DNA from: an uncultured Fusicatenibacter sp.
GTDB lineage: Bacteria; Bacillota; Clostridia; Lachnospirales; Lachnospiraceae
DNA length: 23,240 nt
Direction: 5' to 3'
Assembly: GCA_902493585.1 (NCBI GenBank)
Contig: CABUPZ010000035.1
Span: 1-23,240, forward strand
Part shown: positions 1-8,254 of the stretch, piece after piece
Layout: every line of letters starts with the position of its first letter
How positions within the stretch are numbered: position 1 is the stretch's first letter
Notes under the pieces: model-generated
What the model saw: only the letters and a program-made list of their open reading frames with translations
What the model was told of the DNA's origin: nothing
The model's database searches: none
Translations under genes and position numbers: made by a program

Positions 1-564
1 AAACAATATAGTCTTATGGATGAATTACGTTCCCAACTCAAAACCATGAACCGCCCGTTTGATTTCTACATGAAACATAAAACTGCCATGAAGAATAACC
101 TGATCGTTCTCATCGATCAGACCTATCCCGGTGCCAACACCTACTTCGACAGCCCTGCCCGAGAGGATGGCAGCCCGAAATGGTGCAGCCGCAGGAAGTA
201 CAACTTCAGCAAGTCAAAAGCCGAAGAAATCTATGGAAAAGCAAAGGAACTCATTCCCGTACTTCCAAAGGACAACTTTACCAAACGCATCATCAAACAG
301 ACAATCCACCCGTTAAACGCTGTGTCACAGACCATTGAACAGCTCCGTTCCCTTATGAACGAAACCGCCTCCAGGCTGCCGGAATATCCGGTTGTCATGG
401 CTATGAAGGGTGTAGGATCATCTCCGGGGCCACAGCTTATGGCCGAAATCGGAGATGTGGCACGTTTTACCCACAAAGGGGCCATTACGGCATTTGCAGG
501 CTCTTTTGGGTTTGAAGAATTGAAAACATTACTCCCTATAGTGTGTTTGAAAAATAAAAATTGA
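1..564 (+). pseudogene. IS110-family transposase, truncated fragment (5' end outside window)
   Basis: The reading frame is open from base 1, so the gene begins before the window. The ATG at 16 is internal. The C-terminal part of an IS110/IS116/IS902-type transposase is recognisable from the helix-hairpin-helix-like segment MKGVGSSPGPQLMAEIGDV followed by ARFTHKGAITAFAG, near codons 130-165. In the family this continues into a region with a conserved Ser-Gly that supplies the nucleophilic serine. Here the family sequence stops after AFAG and is replaced by about 20 unrelated residues before a stop at 562-564. The catalytic serine region is therefore lost and the protein cannot be active. The fragment lies downstream of, and convergent with, the decayed end of the sugar locus. 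The family call is solid; the exact break point, near 500, is by eye. Confidence 0.85.
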
Positions 565-623
565 ACAAAACATGCATTTTTCTTCTCTTTTTCATGCTAT
601 AAAAAACATGAAAGCCCAAGTAC

Positions 624-867
624 TCAATGAGTAATCTGAACCATAAGTGCATCTCCTTCTACCTTCATTTCATCGATTCTGGCACAACGATAATCCTCCG
701 GCAGATTTCCGGTCCCGATGTCTCTTCCGTGATATACGATATAGTATTCTCCTCCGTCCCGCAGTACACTGTTGTGTCCCATTCCTTCCATCTCTGGCTC
801 TGATCATGTAAGGATCCGGCTGCCCAAGAGGCGCCATATCGCCTGGTTTCCTCTTATAAAGTTTCAT
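624..867 (-). pseudogene. GH43-family glycosidase remnant with internal deletion and frameshift
   Basis: The start is intact: an ATG at 867 with an upstream AGGGAG opens MKLYKRKPGDMAPLGQPDPY, the usual GH43 beginning in which an Asp-Pro-Tyr carries the catalytic base region. After about 24 codons, another frame takes over with EMEGMGHNSVLRDGGEYYIV and then YHGRDIGTGNLPEDYRCARI, ending at the TGA at 624-626. GHNSV..D and YHGRD...ARID are typical of the far C-terminal part of GH43 beta-xylosidases and alpha-L-arabinofuranosidases. The 244 bp therefore join the first and last parts of a gene that is normally about 0.9-1 kb or longer, with most of the five-bladed propeller missing. It is the last gene of the minus-strand sugar locus, 80 bp after the GH2 gene. 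Family assignment rests on motifs seen by eye; the substrate cannot be told. Confidence 0.75.
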
Positions 868-947
868 AAACTACCACTCCCTTATTTTTTAGAACAATAT
901 ATAATTACCACGAAAGGGACCAACTTAAATTTGAAATTTATATTTTC

Positions 948-2747
948 TTACATAAAAGCTCTCCAGCAGCCTACTTTTCTCTCATTGATCTCCTTAATAA
1001 CTTCCGGATCAACTTTGAAGTTTCTGTCAATATCCATCAGACCGTTAATTTCCTGCTGTACATCCGATACCTGTGTATAGCAGAAACCGCACACATACGG
1101 AATTTCTTTCACAGCCGTGGTGATATTATCGAATCTGCGGATAAATTCCTCTTTCGTGTTCACCTTATTTCCGTATCCCCATCCTGAATCATCATTGTTA
1201 AATGCAATTCCGCCATATTCACTGATGATGATCGGCTGTCCTTTGTATGCGTAACCAGCTGCAAGAGCAGGTTTATTGTTGTTGTGATAAACCTCTGTTT
1301 TCATAATCTCATCCTGGTACTTGGTATAGCGCGCTTTAAGAATTTCTCCCAGTTCCTCATAATCATGAAGCGTAATAATATCAGAAACCGTATGTTCCCA
1401 ACCATCATTCACAATAACCGGACGATGCTTATCCAAACTCTTAGTCAAATGATAGATCGCCTCTGTAAAATGCTGCTCTGTACGTTTGGTTCCCACACAG
1501 CTGATTCCCCAGGATTCATTAAACGGAGTCCAGGTAATGATACATGGATGATTATAATTCTGTTTTACAATATCCATCCATTCTGTCGTAAATTCGGTAA
1601 CTGCATAGTCAGAGAACTGATAAGCAGCAGCCACTTCACTCCAAACCAGCATACCTTTTACATCACACCAATAAAGAAATCTTTCATCTTCCGTCTTCTG
1701 ATGTTTTCTCAGGCCATTATAGCCCAACGCATGAATCTTATCGATATCTTCGATCAGAGCCGCTTCACTTGGAGGAGTCAAATGTGAAGCTCCCCAATAT
1801 CCCTGATCCAGGATTAGTCTTTGATACAATGGCCGTCCATTCAGCAGAATGTTGGATCCGTCTATACGAATCTCACGCATGGCAAAATAAGAACCTATTT
1901 CATCCAAAATCTCTCCTTTGCTTACAAGCCGAAATTCGATATCATATAAATTAGGTTCTTCCGGGCTCCATGTTTTAACCGACCACTCCAGGCAATCCTG
2001 TTTTTTCACAAACAGATCAATTCGAGTTTCCATATGACCTGCCATAACCGCAGTAATATTTTTGTTGATCAGCATTCCATCAAAGGAAACCACCGCTTCT
2101 ATCATCAATTCTCCGTCCATCATATATTCAGGAGCATTGACATTATATTCCAGCTCCAGACTGTAATCTTCCAGATTTGGAGTCATTTTTACATAGTCCA
2201 GATTTACCTTAGGTACATATTCTGTCCAAACTGTTTTCCAGATACCGGTAGTTTGTATATACCAACAACCAAAATTCTGGTTAATCCAGCGCTGCTTACC
2301 TCTTGGCTGTTGTATATCAAAGGAATCTTCTACTTTTACAGTCAACTGATTTTCTCCATCTTTTACCAATTCGGTAATATCAAAAGAAAATCTGGCATAG
2401 CCTCCTCTATGACTTCCCGCATACTGTCCGTTTACCCAAAGTTTTGTTACAAAATCGCTTCCCTCAAAATGAATAATAAAATTATTCTTCTTCAGTTTGC
2501 TTCCATCCACCTGTACAGTTCTGTGATACCAAATATTATCATGACGGGTCTCGTCCTGAATACCTCCGAGTTCTGTTTCATAGGTAAAGGGAACCTGAAT
2601 TTTCATTTTTCCTTTGAAATTTTCATACCATTTTTCCTGTTCTCCGCAGTTTTTATCATCGAATCCAAATTCCCATGTTCCATTAAGGTTTTCCCAATTA
2701 TTTCTCACAAACTGTGGTCTTGGATAATCTTTTACATAGCATTTCAT
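948..2747 (-). CDS. GH2-family glycoside hydrolase (beta-galactosidase/beta-glucuronidase-like)
   Basis: This is an intact 599-residue cytoplasmic retaining glycosidase with no signal peptide. Domain order fits GH2: a jelly-roll sugar-binding domain (about 1-180, with PRPQFVRNNWENLNGTWEF and DNIWYHRTV), an immunoglobulin-like domain (about 185-285) and a TIM barrel (about 290-599). The acid/base is E411 in TPFNESWG and the nucleophile is E510 in IISEYGG, so both catalytic residues are present. The length matches the roughly 600-residue glucuronidase-like GH2 branch, not the 1000-residue LacZ type. GGAGG lies about 12 bp before the start. The gene follows the GH127 gene by 101 bp on the same strand, so it probably removes a sugar from the imported oligosaccharide. 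In this setting a galactosidase, glucuronidase or arabinopyranosidase activity is possible; sequence alone does not decide. Confidence 0.9.
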   Translation of the reverse strand: MKCYVKDYPRPQFVRNNWENLNGTWEFGFDDKNCGEQEKWYENFKGKMKIQVPFTYETELGGIQDETRHDNIWYHRTVQVDGSKLKKNNFIIHFEGSDFVTKLWVNGQYAGSHRGGYARFSFDITELVKDGENQLTVKVEDSFDIQQPRGKQRWINQNFGCWYIQTTGIWKTVWTEYVPKVNLDYVKMTPNLEDYSLELEYNVNAPEYMMDGELMIEAVVSFDGMLINKNITAVMAGHMETRIDLFVKKQDCLEWSVKTWSPEEPNLYDIEFRLVSKGEILDEIGSYFAMREIRIDGSNILLNGRPLYQRLILDQGYWGASHLTPPSEAALIEDIDKIHALGYNGLRKHQKTEDERFLYWCDVKGMLVWSEVAAAYQFSDYAVTEFTTEWMDIVKQNYNHPCIITWTPFNESWGISCVGTKRTEQHFTEAIYHLTKSLDKHRPVIVNDGWEHTVSDIITLHDYEELGEILKARYTKYQDEIMKTEVYHNNNKPALAAGYAYKGQPIIISEYGGIAFNNDDSGWGYGNKVNTKEEFIRRFDNITTAVKEIPYVCGFCYTQVSDVQQEINGLMDIDRNFKVDPEVIKEINERKVGCWRAFM

Positions 2748-2848
2748 AATTTAGTATTTCCTCCACTATTTGAAAGCAGCAGACACCAATCTTCTCGGAT
2801 TTGGCGCTGCCGCCTTCATTTTTTTCTGATAATTTCTTCAGCACTTTG

Positions 2849-4816
2849 TTACGAATATCTGCGATATAATTTTCCTTCCCATCCGGCCATATCTGCCGCC
2901 GTACCTGCTCCTGTTCGGTGTGCTGCGTAATCTCCGGCAGCTTCCCAGGTTTTCACCGCATCCTCATCTTTCCCTTTCTGTTTCACCCATACTGCCATCT
3001 TTCCTTTACTGCGGTTATTCCACAGATAATAGGGTACAGCTGTGAACTCCTTTTCATCGGCACAGGTTCCTGTAATCACTTGAACTGGTCCGCACACTTC
3101 TTTTGACGAAACCGAAAGAGAATCCGTTCCCAAAGTTACCTCTACTCCATCCGGATTATCTGCCTCTTCCAAACAGTACAACAATGGACCTCTCATCAGA
3201 GCTACCCTTCCTACATCCGCACTCACATAAGGATGGGCTTCCACCTTCATCGCAGGAAGCTCCATGGAAATATGAATTTCATCTCCATCCCGGAATGTTT
3301 CCTTAATCACAATATAGCCTTTCTCATCCCGTTCTTCATAGCTTTTCCCATTATATACCGCACAGAATTTTCCTGACCACGCCGGTCTGCGAATTGCCAG
3401 AGTAAAGCTTTCCTCCTTTTCCGGATGCAGAACAATGGTATTTTCTCCACTCCATGGAATGCCACAGTTTCTCTGCTCTATCTTCACATGCAGATCCCCC
3501 ATCACAACGTCCGCTTCACTTCCGATATGCAGATTCACCGCCAGCCGCTTTTCTCCACAGGCATAAATATAATCCTGCAGGCATCCCATCAACTTCAGGA
3601 ACATCGGCGGGCAGCATGGGCAGCCATGCCATGACCAGCGTTCTACCGTTCCATCACTGATCAGTGGATTTTCATAGAAATAGTGAACGCCGTCTGCCGA
3701 AAGCCCCGGAAGAACATTATTATAAAGCGCACACTCAAAAGCATCCATATATTTACTCTCCCCGAACGCCCGGTACATTTCTCCTGCCCAGAAAGCGAAC
3801 GCCACACCTGCACACGTTTCCAGATAAGCATCATTGGGCAGGTCGTACTGATAGCCAAAACGTTCCTCGTTGTGAACCGCTCCGATACCTCCGCTGATAT
3901 GAAGCTTTGTCTGTTCCACATTATCCCAGAGACGCTTTGCAGCTGCCAGATACTTTTCTTCGCCTGTTTCAATTCCTACCGCCGTCAATCCCGTATACAT
4001 AAGCGCTGCCCGCACTGCATGTCCAACCGCTTCGGACTGCTCTTCAATCCTGCAGTGATCCTGAGCATATTCTCCCATATAATGTGGGAAAGAAGCTCGA
4101 TTTCCATGTACGCCCCTGTGATCCATCCAGAAACGTGCAAGTTCCAGATATTGTTCCGGCTGTACAGTAAGGCCATACTCTTCTTCCATGGTGCATGCCA
4201 GTTTCGGATTGTCCTTCAGTAGACGGTACAGCTTCACCATTGCCTCTTCTGCCAGAGAATGCGCTGGAACGATATTTTTTCTCGGCGCAGGTCCCATAAC
4301 GGAACACATGCAGTTCGCTGCTTTCATCGCACAGGAAAGAAGTTTCGTCTTTCCTGTGGCTTTATAATAATGGATTCCTGCTTCCACAAGACAACCTATA
4401 TTATAAGTTTCATGCTGCCAGATCAGACTGCCGCCGTTCTCTCCCCATCGTCTCTCCGGGCAGATCAGCGTTGTATAAGTGTTGATATACCCATCCGGAT
4501 CCATTGCCTGAGCCTGACTTATTTTCTCCGTATAATATCCAATTTTCCGATCCAACTCCTCATCATAAGAGGCAGCAATAATATCACTGATTCCACGTAT
4601 TACCTCGCAAATCAGGCCATCATACCAAGGTGGTCCAACATGTTTTCCAGGCTTTCCTTCCGCCACCCACTCATAATTTTTCATAATCCCATCTTCATAG
4701 TCGTTTTCAAACTTATTCAACACATCCCAGACGGTAACGTGATGGATCTTGTCCAGTTGCTCCTTCCAGAAGCCTTCGGTAATACGCACCTGACGGTGCT
4801 CAAGTCTGTTCATCAT
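2849..4816 (-). CDS. GH127-family beta-L-arabinofuranosidase-like glycosidase (DUF1680)
   Basis: This protein of about 655 residues belongs to the GH127 (formerly DUF1680) family, whose founder is the Bifidobacterium longum HypBA1 beta-L-arabinofuranosidase. The founder uses a zinc-bound cysteine as nucleophile. The matching residues are here: a glutamate and cysteine in YLETCAG (E333, C335) and the cysteine pair in WHGCPCCPP (C401, C402). A glutamate 16 residues before E333 (E317 in HNEERFG) is placed like the founder's acid/base. I chose the ATG at 4816 because GGAG sits 11 bp upstream; an earlier in-frame ATG at 4840 overlaps that ribosome binding site. There is no signal peptide, so it acts on imported sugars. 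It lies 65 bp after the permease genes. The last 40 or so residues are Ala/Gly-rich and look unlike the family (see findings). Related families such as GH146 have other linkages, so the exact substrate is inferred. Confidence 0.9.
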   Translation of the reverse strand: MMNRLEHRQVRITEGFWKEQLDKIHHVTVWDVLNKFENDYEDGIMKNYEWVAEGKPGKHVGPPWYDGLICEVIRGISDIIAASYDEELDRKIGYYTEKISQAQAMDPDGYINTYTTLICPERRWGENGGSLIWQHETYNIGCLVEAGIHYYKATGKTKLLSCAMKAANCMCSVMGPAPRKNIVPAHSLAEEAMVKLYRLLKDNPKLACTMEEEYGLTVQPEQYLELARFWMDHRGVHGNRASFPHYMGEYAQDHCRIEEQSEAVGHAVRAALMYTGLTAVGIETGEEKYLAAAKRLWDNVEQTKLHISGGIGAVHNEERFGYQYDLPNDAYLETCAGVAFAFWAGEMYRAFGESKYMDAFECALYNNVLPGLSADGVHYFYENPLISDGTVERWSWHGCPCCPPMFLKLMGCLQDYIYACGEKRLAVNLHIGSEADVVMGDLHVKIEQRNCGIPWSGENTIVLHPEKEESFTLAIRRPAWSGKFCAVYNGKSYEERDEKGYIVIKETFRDGDEIHISMELPAMKVEAHPYVSADVGRVALMRGPLLYCLEEADNPDGVEVTLGTDSLSVSSKEVCGPVQVITGTCADEKEFTAVPYYLWNNRSKGKMAVWVKQKGKDEDAVKTWEAAGDYAAHRTGAGTAADMAGWEGKLYRRYS

Positions 4817-4881
4817 GATATAAATAACTCCTTTCTCCATCTTCCTGTATTTCCAAACTTTTGCCTGCTTTCCTCATTCTC

Positions 4882-5715
4882 TCATCCTTTGATTCCAGTC
4901 GTAGCAATTCCTTCCAGAATATGTTTCTGTCCAAGGAAAAATACAATCGTTGCAGGCAACAGAACTAAAACTGACGCTGCCATCAGAAGCTGCCACTGAG
5001 CGCTGTAACTTCCCTGGAACAACTGTAAACCAAGCGACAGTGTATATTTCATTTCGTCATTCAAATAAATCAGTGGTCCCATAAAATCATTCCAGCTATT
5101 CAGGAAAGCAAAAATTCCAACAACTACTGCCGTAGATTTGGACAACGGCATAATAATCTTCCAATAAACCCAGAAAAAGGAAGCACCGTCCACATAGGCT
5201 GCTTCATCCAGTTCTCTCGGAATTCCCATGAAAAACTGGCGAAACAGAAACACATTGTATACGCTTCCGCCAAACCAGATTGGCACGCAAAGCGGTATCA
5301 GGGAATTGGTCAATCCGATTTTGGACCACATAACAAAAGTTGGAATCATAGTGACAATACCTGGCATCATCAAACTTGTCAGTATAACCATAAAAACTTT
5401 ATCCCGCCCTTTCCAGCGCAGTCTGGCAAAACTGAATGCGCAGATAGAAGCCGACAGGATGGAGCCGCCTACGTTGGAAACCACAATAATCAGAGTATTG
5501 ATCAAATATCTGAAATATGGCATCACATCCAGAGCATCCCGATAATTGGTCGTAACAACCGGATCTGGAAAAAGCTTGGGCGGCATAACAAAAATCTGTC
5601 CGATATCCATGAAAGAACTGCGAATCATCCAGTAAAATGGAAACAAACATACAAGTGCACCTAAAATCAGAAAAATGTATACGAAAACTCTTGAAGGTTT
5701 AATTTTTTTCTTCAT
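4882..5715 (-). CDS. CUT1 carbohydrate ABC transporter permease, MalG-like
   Basis: This 277-residue inner-membrane permease is of the MalG/MsmG type. It has about six hydrophobic segments, beginning with VFVYIFLILGALVCLFPFYW at about residues 10-29. The cytoplasmic EAA loop that docks the ATPase reads ELDEAAYVDGASFFWVYWKI and is followed by IMPLSKS, a good match to the family pattern. The C-terminal KHILEGIATTGIKG is also typical. Its start overlaps the 3' end of the preceding MalF-like gene by 4 bp (ATGA), so the two are translationally coupled and should form a heterodimer. Together with the binding lipoprotein at 6681-8096 they make an oligosaccharide importer. No ATPase gene is present; related Firmicutes systems borrow a shared MsmX/MsmK-type ATPase encoded elsewhere. 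Confidence 0.95.
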   Translation of the reverse strand: MKKKIKPSRVFVYIFLILGALVCLFPFYWMIRSSFMDIGQIFVMPPKLFPDPVVTTNYRDALDVMPYFRYLINTLIIVVSNVGGSILSASICAFSFARLRWKGRDKVFMVILTSLMMPGIVTMIPTFVMWSKIGLTNSLIPLCVPIWFGGSVYNVFLFRQFFMGIPRELDEAAYVDGASFFWVYWKIIMPLSKSTAVVVGIFAFLNSWNDFMGPLIYLNDEMKYTLSLGLQLFQGSYSAQWQLLMAASVLVLLPATIVFFLGQKHILEGIATTGIKG

Positions 5716-6614
5716 TTATTCTTCACCTCCCCTTCATAGAACACCCACAAGGAAGAAGATTTAAATACCAGCGCAGTAAGCACTAAAACAATCAGGAAGA
5801 GAATCCAACCCAGGGCACATGCCACACTGATATTTCCATACTGGAACGCTTCACGATACATATAGTACACATAAAAAAGCGAAGCATTATTCGGACCACC
5901 GGTAGTCATAATATAAGCCTGGCTAAATACCTGAAAACTTCCAATAAAGCCCATAATCAGGTTAAAAAAGATAGTCGGAGATACCATAGGAATTGTTACT
6001 GCCCGAAGTTTAGCAAACCATCCGCCGCCATCCACAGCCACAGATTCATACAATTCCTTAGGCACATTCTGCAAGCCCGCCAGAAAAATGACAATCGTTC
6101 CACCCACAGTCCAAAGACTCATAAGGGCAAGAGATGGAATTACGGAGCTTTCTCCGAAAATCCACTGACTCGCCGGCAAACCGACTGCTTTCAAAATGGA
6201 GTTCAATATTCCGGTATCCGGATCAAACATCATCATCCATACGATAGAAGATGCTACCGCCGGCACGACCGTCGGCAAATAAAACACTGTCCTGAAAAAA
6301 GATTTTCCCTTGACCGGTACATTCAAAAGCATAGCAACACTGAATGAAAACACAATCTGCAGAGGAACACTGAGAAGAACATAATATACTGTCACTTTCA
6401 GCGATTGAAAGAAATACATATCTGTTCCATCAAACAAATGTTTAAAATTGTCGAAACCCACAAAATGAGTTTCTGCACTAATTACATTATAGTCGGTCAG
6501 ACTCATCACCAGGCTTACCACAAGCGGAGCAAACACAAAAATAACAAATCCAAGCATGACCGGCATAGCAAATAAAACACCAAAGAAATTTTCTTTCCTT
6601 CTTCTCTTATTCAT
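5712..6614 (-). CDS. CUT1 carbohydrate ABC transporter permease, MalF-like
   Basis: This is a 300-residue permease, partner of the MalG-like protein encoded immediately downstream with a 4-bp overlap. A basic start (MNKRRRKENFFG) leads into the first membrane helix, and about six helices follow. The EAA loop reads ELYESVAVDGGGWFAKLRAV and then TIPMVSPT. It is a less perfect EAA motif than in the partner but within the family's range. The length of about 300 fits UgpA/MsmF-type permeases that lack the large periplasmic loop of enteric MalF. The ribosome binding site (AGGAAAAGGAG) lies between a strong hairpin at 6637-6670 and the start codon. Transcription from the binding-protein gene therefore has to pass that hairpin, which would lower permease expression relative to the binding protein. 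Confidence 0.95.
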   Translation of the reverse strand: MNKRRRKENFFGVLFAMPVMLGFVIFVFAPLVVSLVMSLTDYNVISAETHFVGFDNFKHLFDGTDMYFFQSLKVTVYYVLLSVPLQIVFSFSVAMLLNVPVKGKSFFRTVFYLPTVVPAVASSIVWMMMFDPDTGILNSILKAVGLPASQWIFGESSVIPSLALMSLWTVGGTIVIFLAGLQNVPKELYESVAVDGGGWFAKLRAVTIPMVSPTIFFNLIMGFIGSFQVFSQAYIMTTGGPNNASLFYVYYMYREAFQYGNISVACALGWILFLIVLVLTALVFKSSSLWVFYEGEVKNK

Positions 6615-6636
6615 AAGCCGCTCCTTTTCCTATTTC

Positions 6637-6670
6637 CAGAAAAGAACGGCATATTCGCCGTCCTTTTCTG
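6637..6670 (-). promoter_or_regulatory. Intergenic stem-loop between binding-protein and permease genes
   Basis: On the transcribed strand CAGAAAAGGACGGC pairs over all 14 positions (one G.U) with GCCGTTCTTTTCTG across a 6-nt loop. It lies 10 bp after the stop of the lipoprotein gene and 22 bp before the MalF-like start. The downstream side has no run of T, so it is not a classical intrinsic terminator. Stem-loops at this place in sugar ABC operons commonly protect the binding-protein mRNA from 3' exonucleases and allow only partial read-through, giving excess binding protein over permease. That role is inferred. Confidence 0.75.
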
Positions 6671-6680
6671 TTTTCAAACA

Positions 6681-8096
6681 TTATTCCTGAGGTCTTGTAT
6701 ATTTACCCTGTACTTCCGCATTCATTTTTTCTTCTACTTCCGCAATCGCATCTGCCGCGGAGCTCTCACCAAGCCAAACCTTATCCAAAGCCGGATTTAA
6801 AACATCCATGATTTTCGGAAAATTCTGAACGCTGTAAGTAAGAGCTGGAACGCAGTTCTCGGAAAATCCATTATTTAGAATTGCATCCACATAACCTTCC
6901 GGATGTGCAGGATTTCCGGTTGCCCACTGATTTACCAATTCCTCATCATCGTACCATTCCTTCAACACAGGCATCCACAGACCACCTTCGATCAATTCCA
7001 TCGTATATTCCGGATTAGTAAAAGCCTGCTGCAGCTCATATGCTTCTTTCGGATGTTCAGTAGAGGAAAATACTACAATTGGCTCACCCATGGAAATCGT
7101 CATCGGCTTATCATACATTTTGGGCGGAATTCCTACACCGAAGTTCACCTTATTGGCTACGCAGTCCATCAAATTCCACTGTCCATCCCATACCATAGCC
7201 ACCTTATTGGAAGCCAAAGCAACTGATGCTCCAGGAAGAGTCTTAGACTGTGCCGGGTTTGGCGCTACATGATATTTGTTGATCAAATCTGCAAAATTCT
7301 GAATCGCCTTTTCAGCTTCAGTTCCAGCCAGATTCACCTTAGTACCATCCTCCGTCAGGAAATCCTGTCCGGTATAAGCCATTGCATAGCTGACCATGTT
7401 GGCTCCGCTCGGGATATAGATACCAAATTGTTTGATATTCTTCTCATCAAAATCTGGATCCAATGCATTTCTTCCATTCTGATCAACGGTAAGCTTCTGA
7501 CATACTTCCACAAATTCTTCCCAGCTCCATGCCTCTTCTGCCGTCGTAGGCACTTCAACATCGGCCTCTTCGAGCGCATCTTTGTTATACATCAGACCGT
7601 ACACTTCCAACGATCCGTTGACACCACACATTTTTCCTTCATCCCACCAGTAAACCGTCTGTGGCAGGAAATTGTCCACACTAAACTCAGGATCATCCTC
7701 CGCCAATTCCAGAACATTCATCAGTTTTCCTTCTGTTGCCCACTGCAATGCCGTATCTCCATTCAGCAGCGCCACATCAGGGCCTTCTCCTGCTGCTATC
7801 ATAGTGGTGAGCTTGGTATTGTAGTTGGCATTATCAGGAATATGTACATAGTCTACTTTTATATTTGGATGAGTCTTCTCGAAGTTATCTATGACATTCT
7901 GTGTAGTCTTCTTTTCAGCGGGAGATCCCCAGCCTGTGTACTTCAGAACAACTTGCTCCCCACTGTCCTCGCCAGCTGCTTCAGATGTACTTGTACTTTC
8001 TCCTGCAGAAGTATCTGCTGTACCATCGCTTCCACAGCCGACCATTCCAAAAGCCATCGTTGCCGCCATTATAGCCGCCAAAAACCTTTTTTTCAT
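6681..8096 (-). CDS. Extracellular sugar-binding lipoprotein of a CUT1 ABC transporter
   Basis: This 471-residue family 1 solute-binding protein captures the oligosaccharide outside the membrane for the two permeases. The N-terminus (MKKRFLAAIMAATMAFGMVG then Cys21) is a lipoprotein signal with lipobox GMVGC. A Ser/Thr/Glu-rich linker follows, then the mature fold starting at VVLKYTGWGSPAEKKTTQNV. Segments such as PDVALLNGDTALQWATEGKL, YNKDALEEADV, and VALASNKVAMVWDGQWNL are typical of MalE/UgpB-like proteins. AAGGAGAGG precedes the ATG. The upstream gap of 158 bp contains an inverted repeat (8156-8193), so the gene probably has its own regulated promoter, the usual target of an adjacent YesN-type regulator. 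The arabinose-oligosaccharide ligand is inferred from the GH127, GH51 and GH43 neighbours. Confidence 0.93.
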   Translation of the reverse strand: MKKRFLAAIMAATMAFGMVGCGSDGTADTSAGESTSTSEAAGEDSGEQVVLKYTGWGSPAEKKTTQNVIDNFEKTHPNIKVDYVHIPDNANYNTKLTTMIAAGEGPDVALLNGDTALQWATEGKLMNVLELAEDDPEFSVDNFLPQTVYWWDEGKMCGVNGSLEVYGLMYNKDALEEADVEVPTTAEEAWSWEEFVEVCQKLTVDQNGRNALDPDFDEKNIKQFGIYIPSGANMVSYAMAYTGQDFLTEDGTKVNLAGTEAEKAIQNFADLINKYHVAPNPAQSKTLPGASVALASNKVAMVWDGQWNLMDCVANKVNFGVGIPPKMYDKPMTISMGEPIVVFSSTEHPKEAYELQQAFTNPEYTMELIEGGLWMPVLKEWYDDEELVNQWATGNPAHPEGYVDAILNNGFSENCVPALTYSVQNFPKIMDVLNPALDKVWLGESSAADAIAEVEEKMNAEVQGKYTRPQE

Positions 8097-8155
8097 TACT
8101 TTCCCTCTCCTTATAACAATTCGCTCATTTAAATTTTTTCAACCATAACAAAGCT

Positions 8156-8193
8156 TTGTCGATCGTTTGTATGGTTATATCATATATCGACAA
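8156..8193. promoter_or_regulatory. Inverted repeat, possible operator upstream of the binding-protein gene
   Basis: TTGTCGAT at 8156-8163 and its exact reverse complement ATCGACAA at 8186-8193 have centres 30 bp apart, about three helical turns, in the 158-bp gap before the lipoprotein gene. The same 8-mer occurs once upstream of the LacI gene promoter (13833-13840). A pair of half-sites for the local response regulator or for the LacI-type protein would fit. No convincing -35/-10 pair could be placed here, which is compatible with an activator-dependent promoter. Which protein binds is not shown by the sequence. Confidence 0.4.
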
Positions 8194-8254
8194 CGACAGC
8201 TCCTCAATTCTATTTTTTTGCAAAGGTGGATTTTTTTGACATCACAAAAATGTG

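Noticed and set aside
590..613. Terminator after the GH43 remnant
   Set aside because: The stem is only 7 bp and is not followed by a T-run on the minus strand.
670..867. A 65-residue hypothetical protein
   Set aside because: Only its first 24 or so residues are meaningful; after that the frame differs from the one encoding the GH43 C-terminal motifs, so it is the start of a pseudogene.
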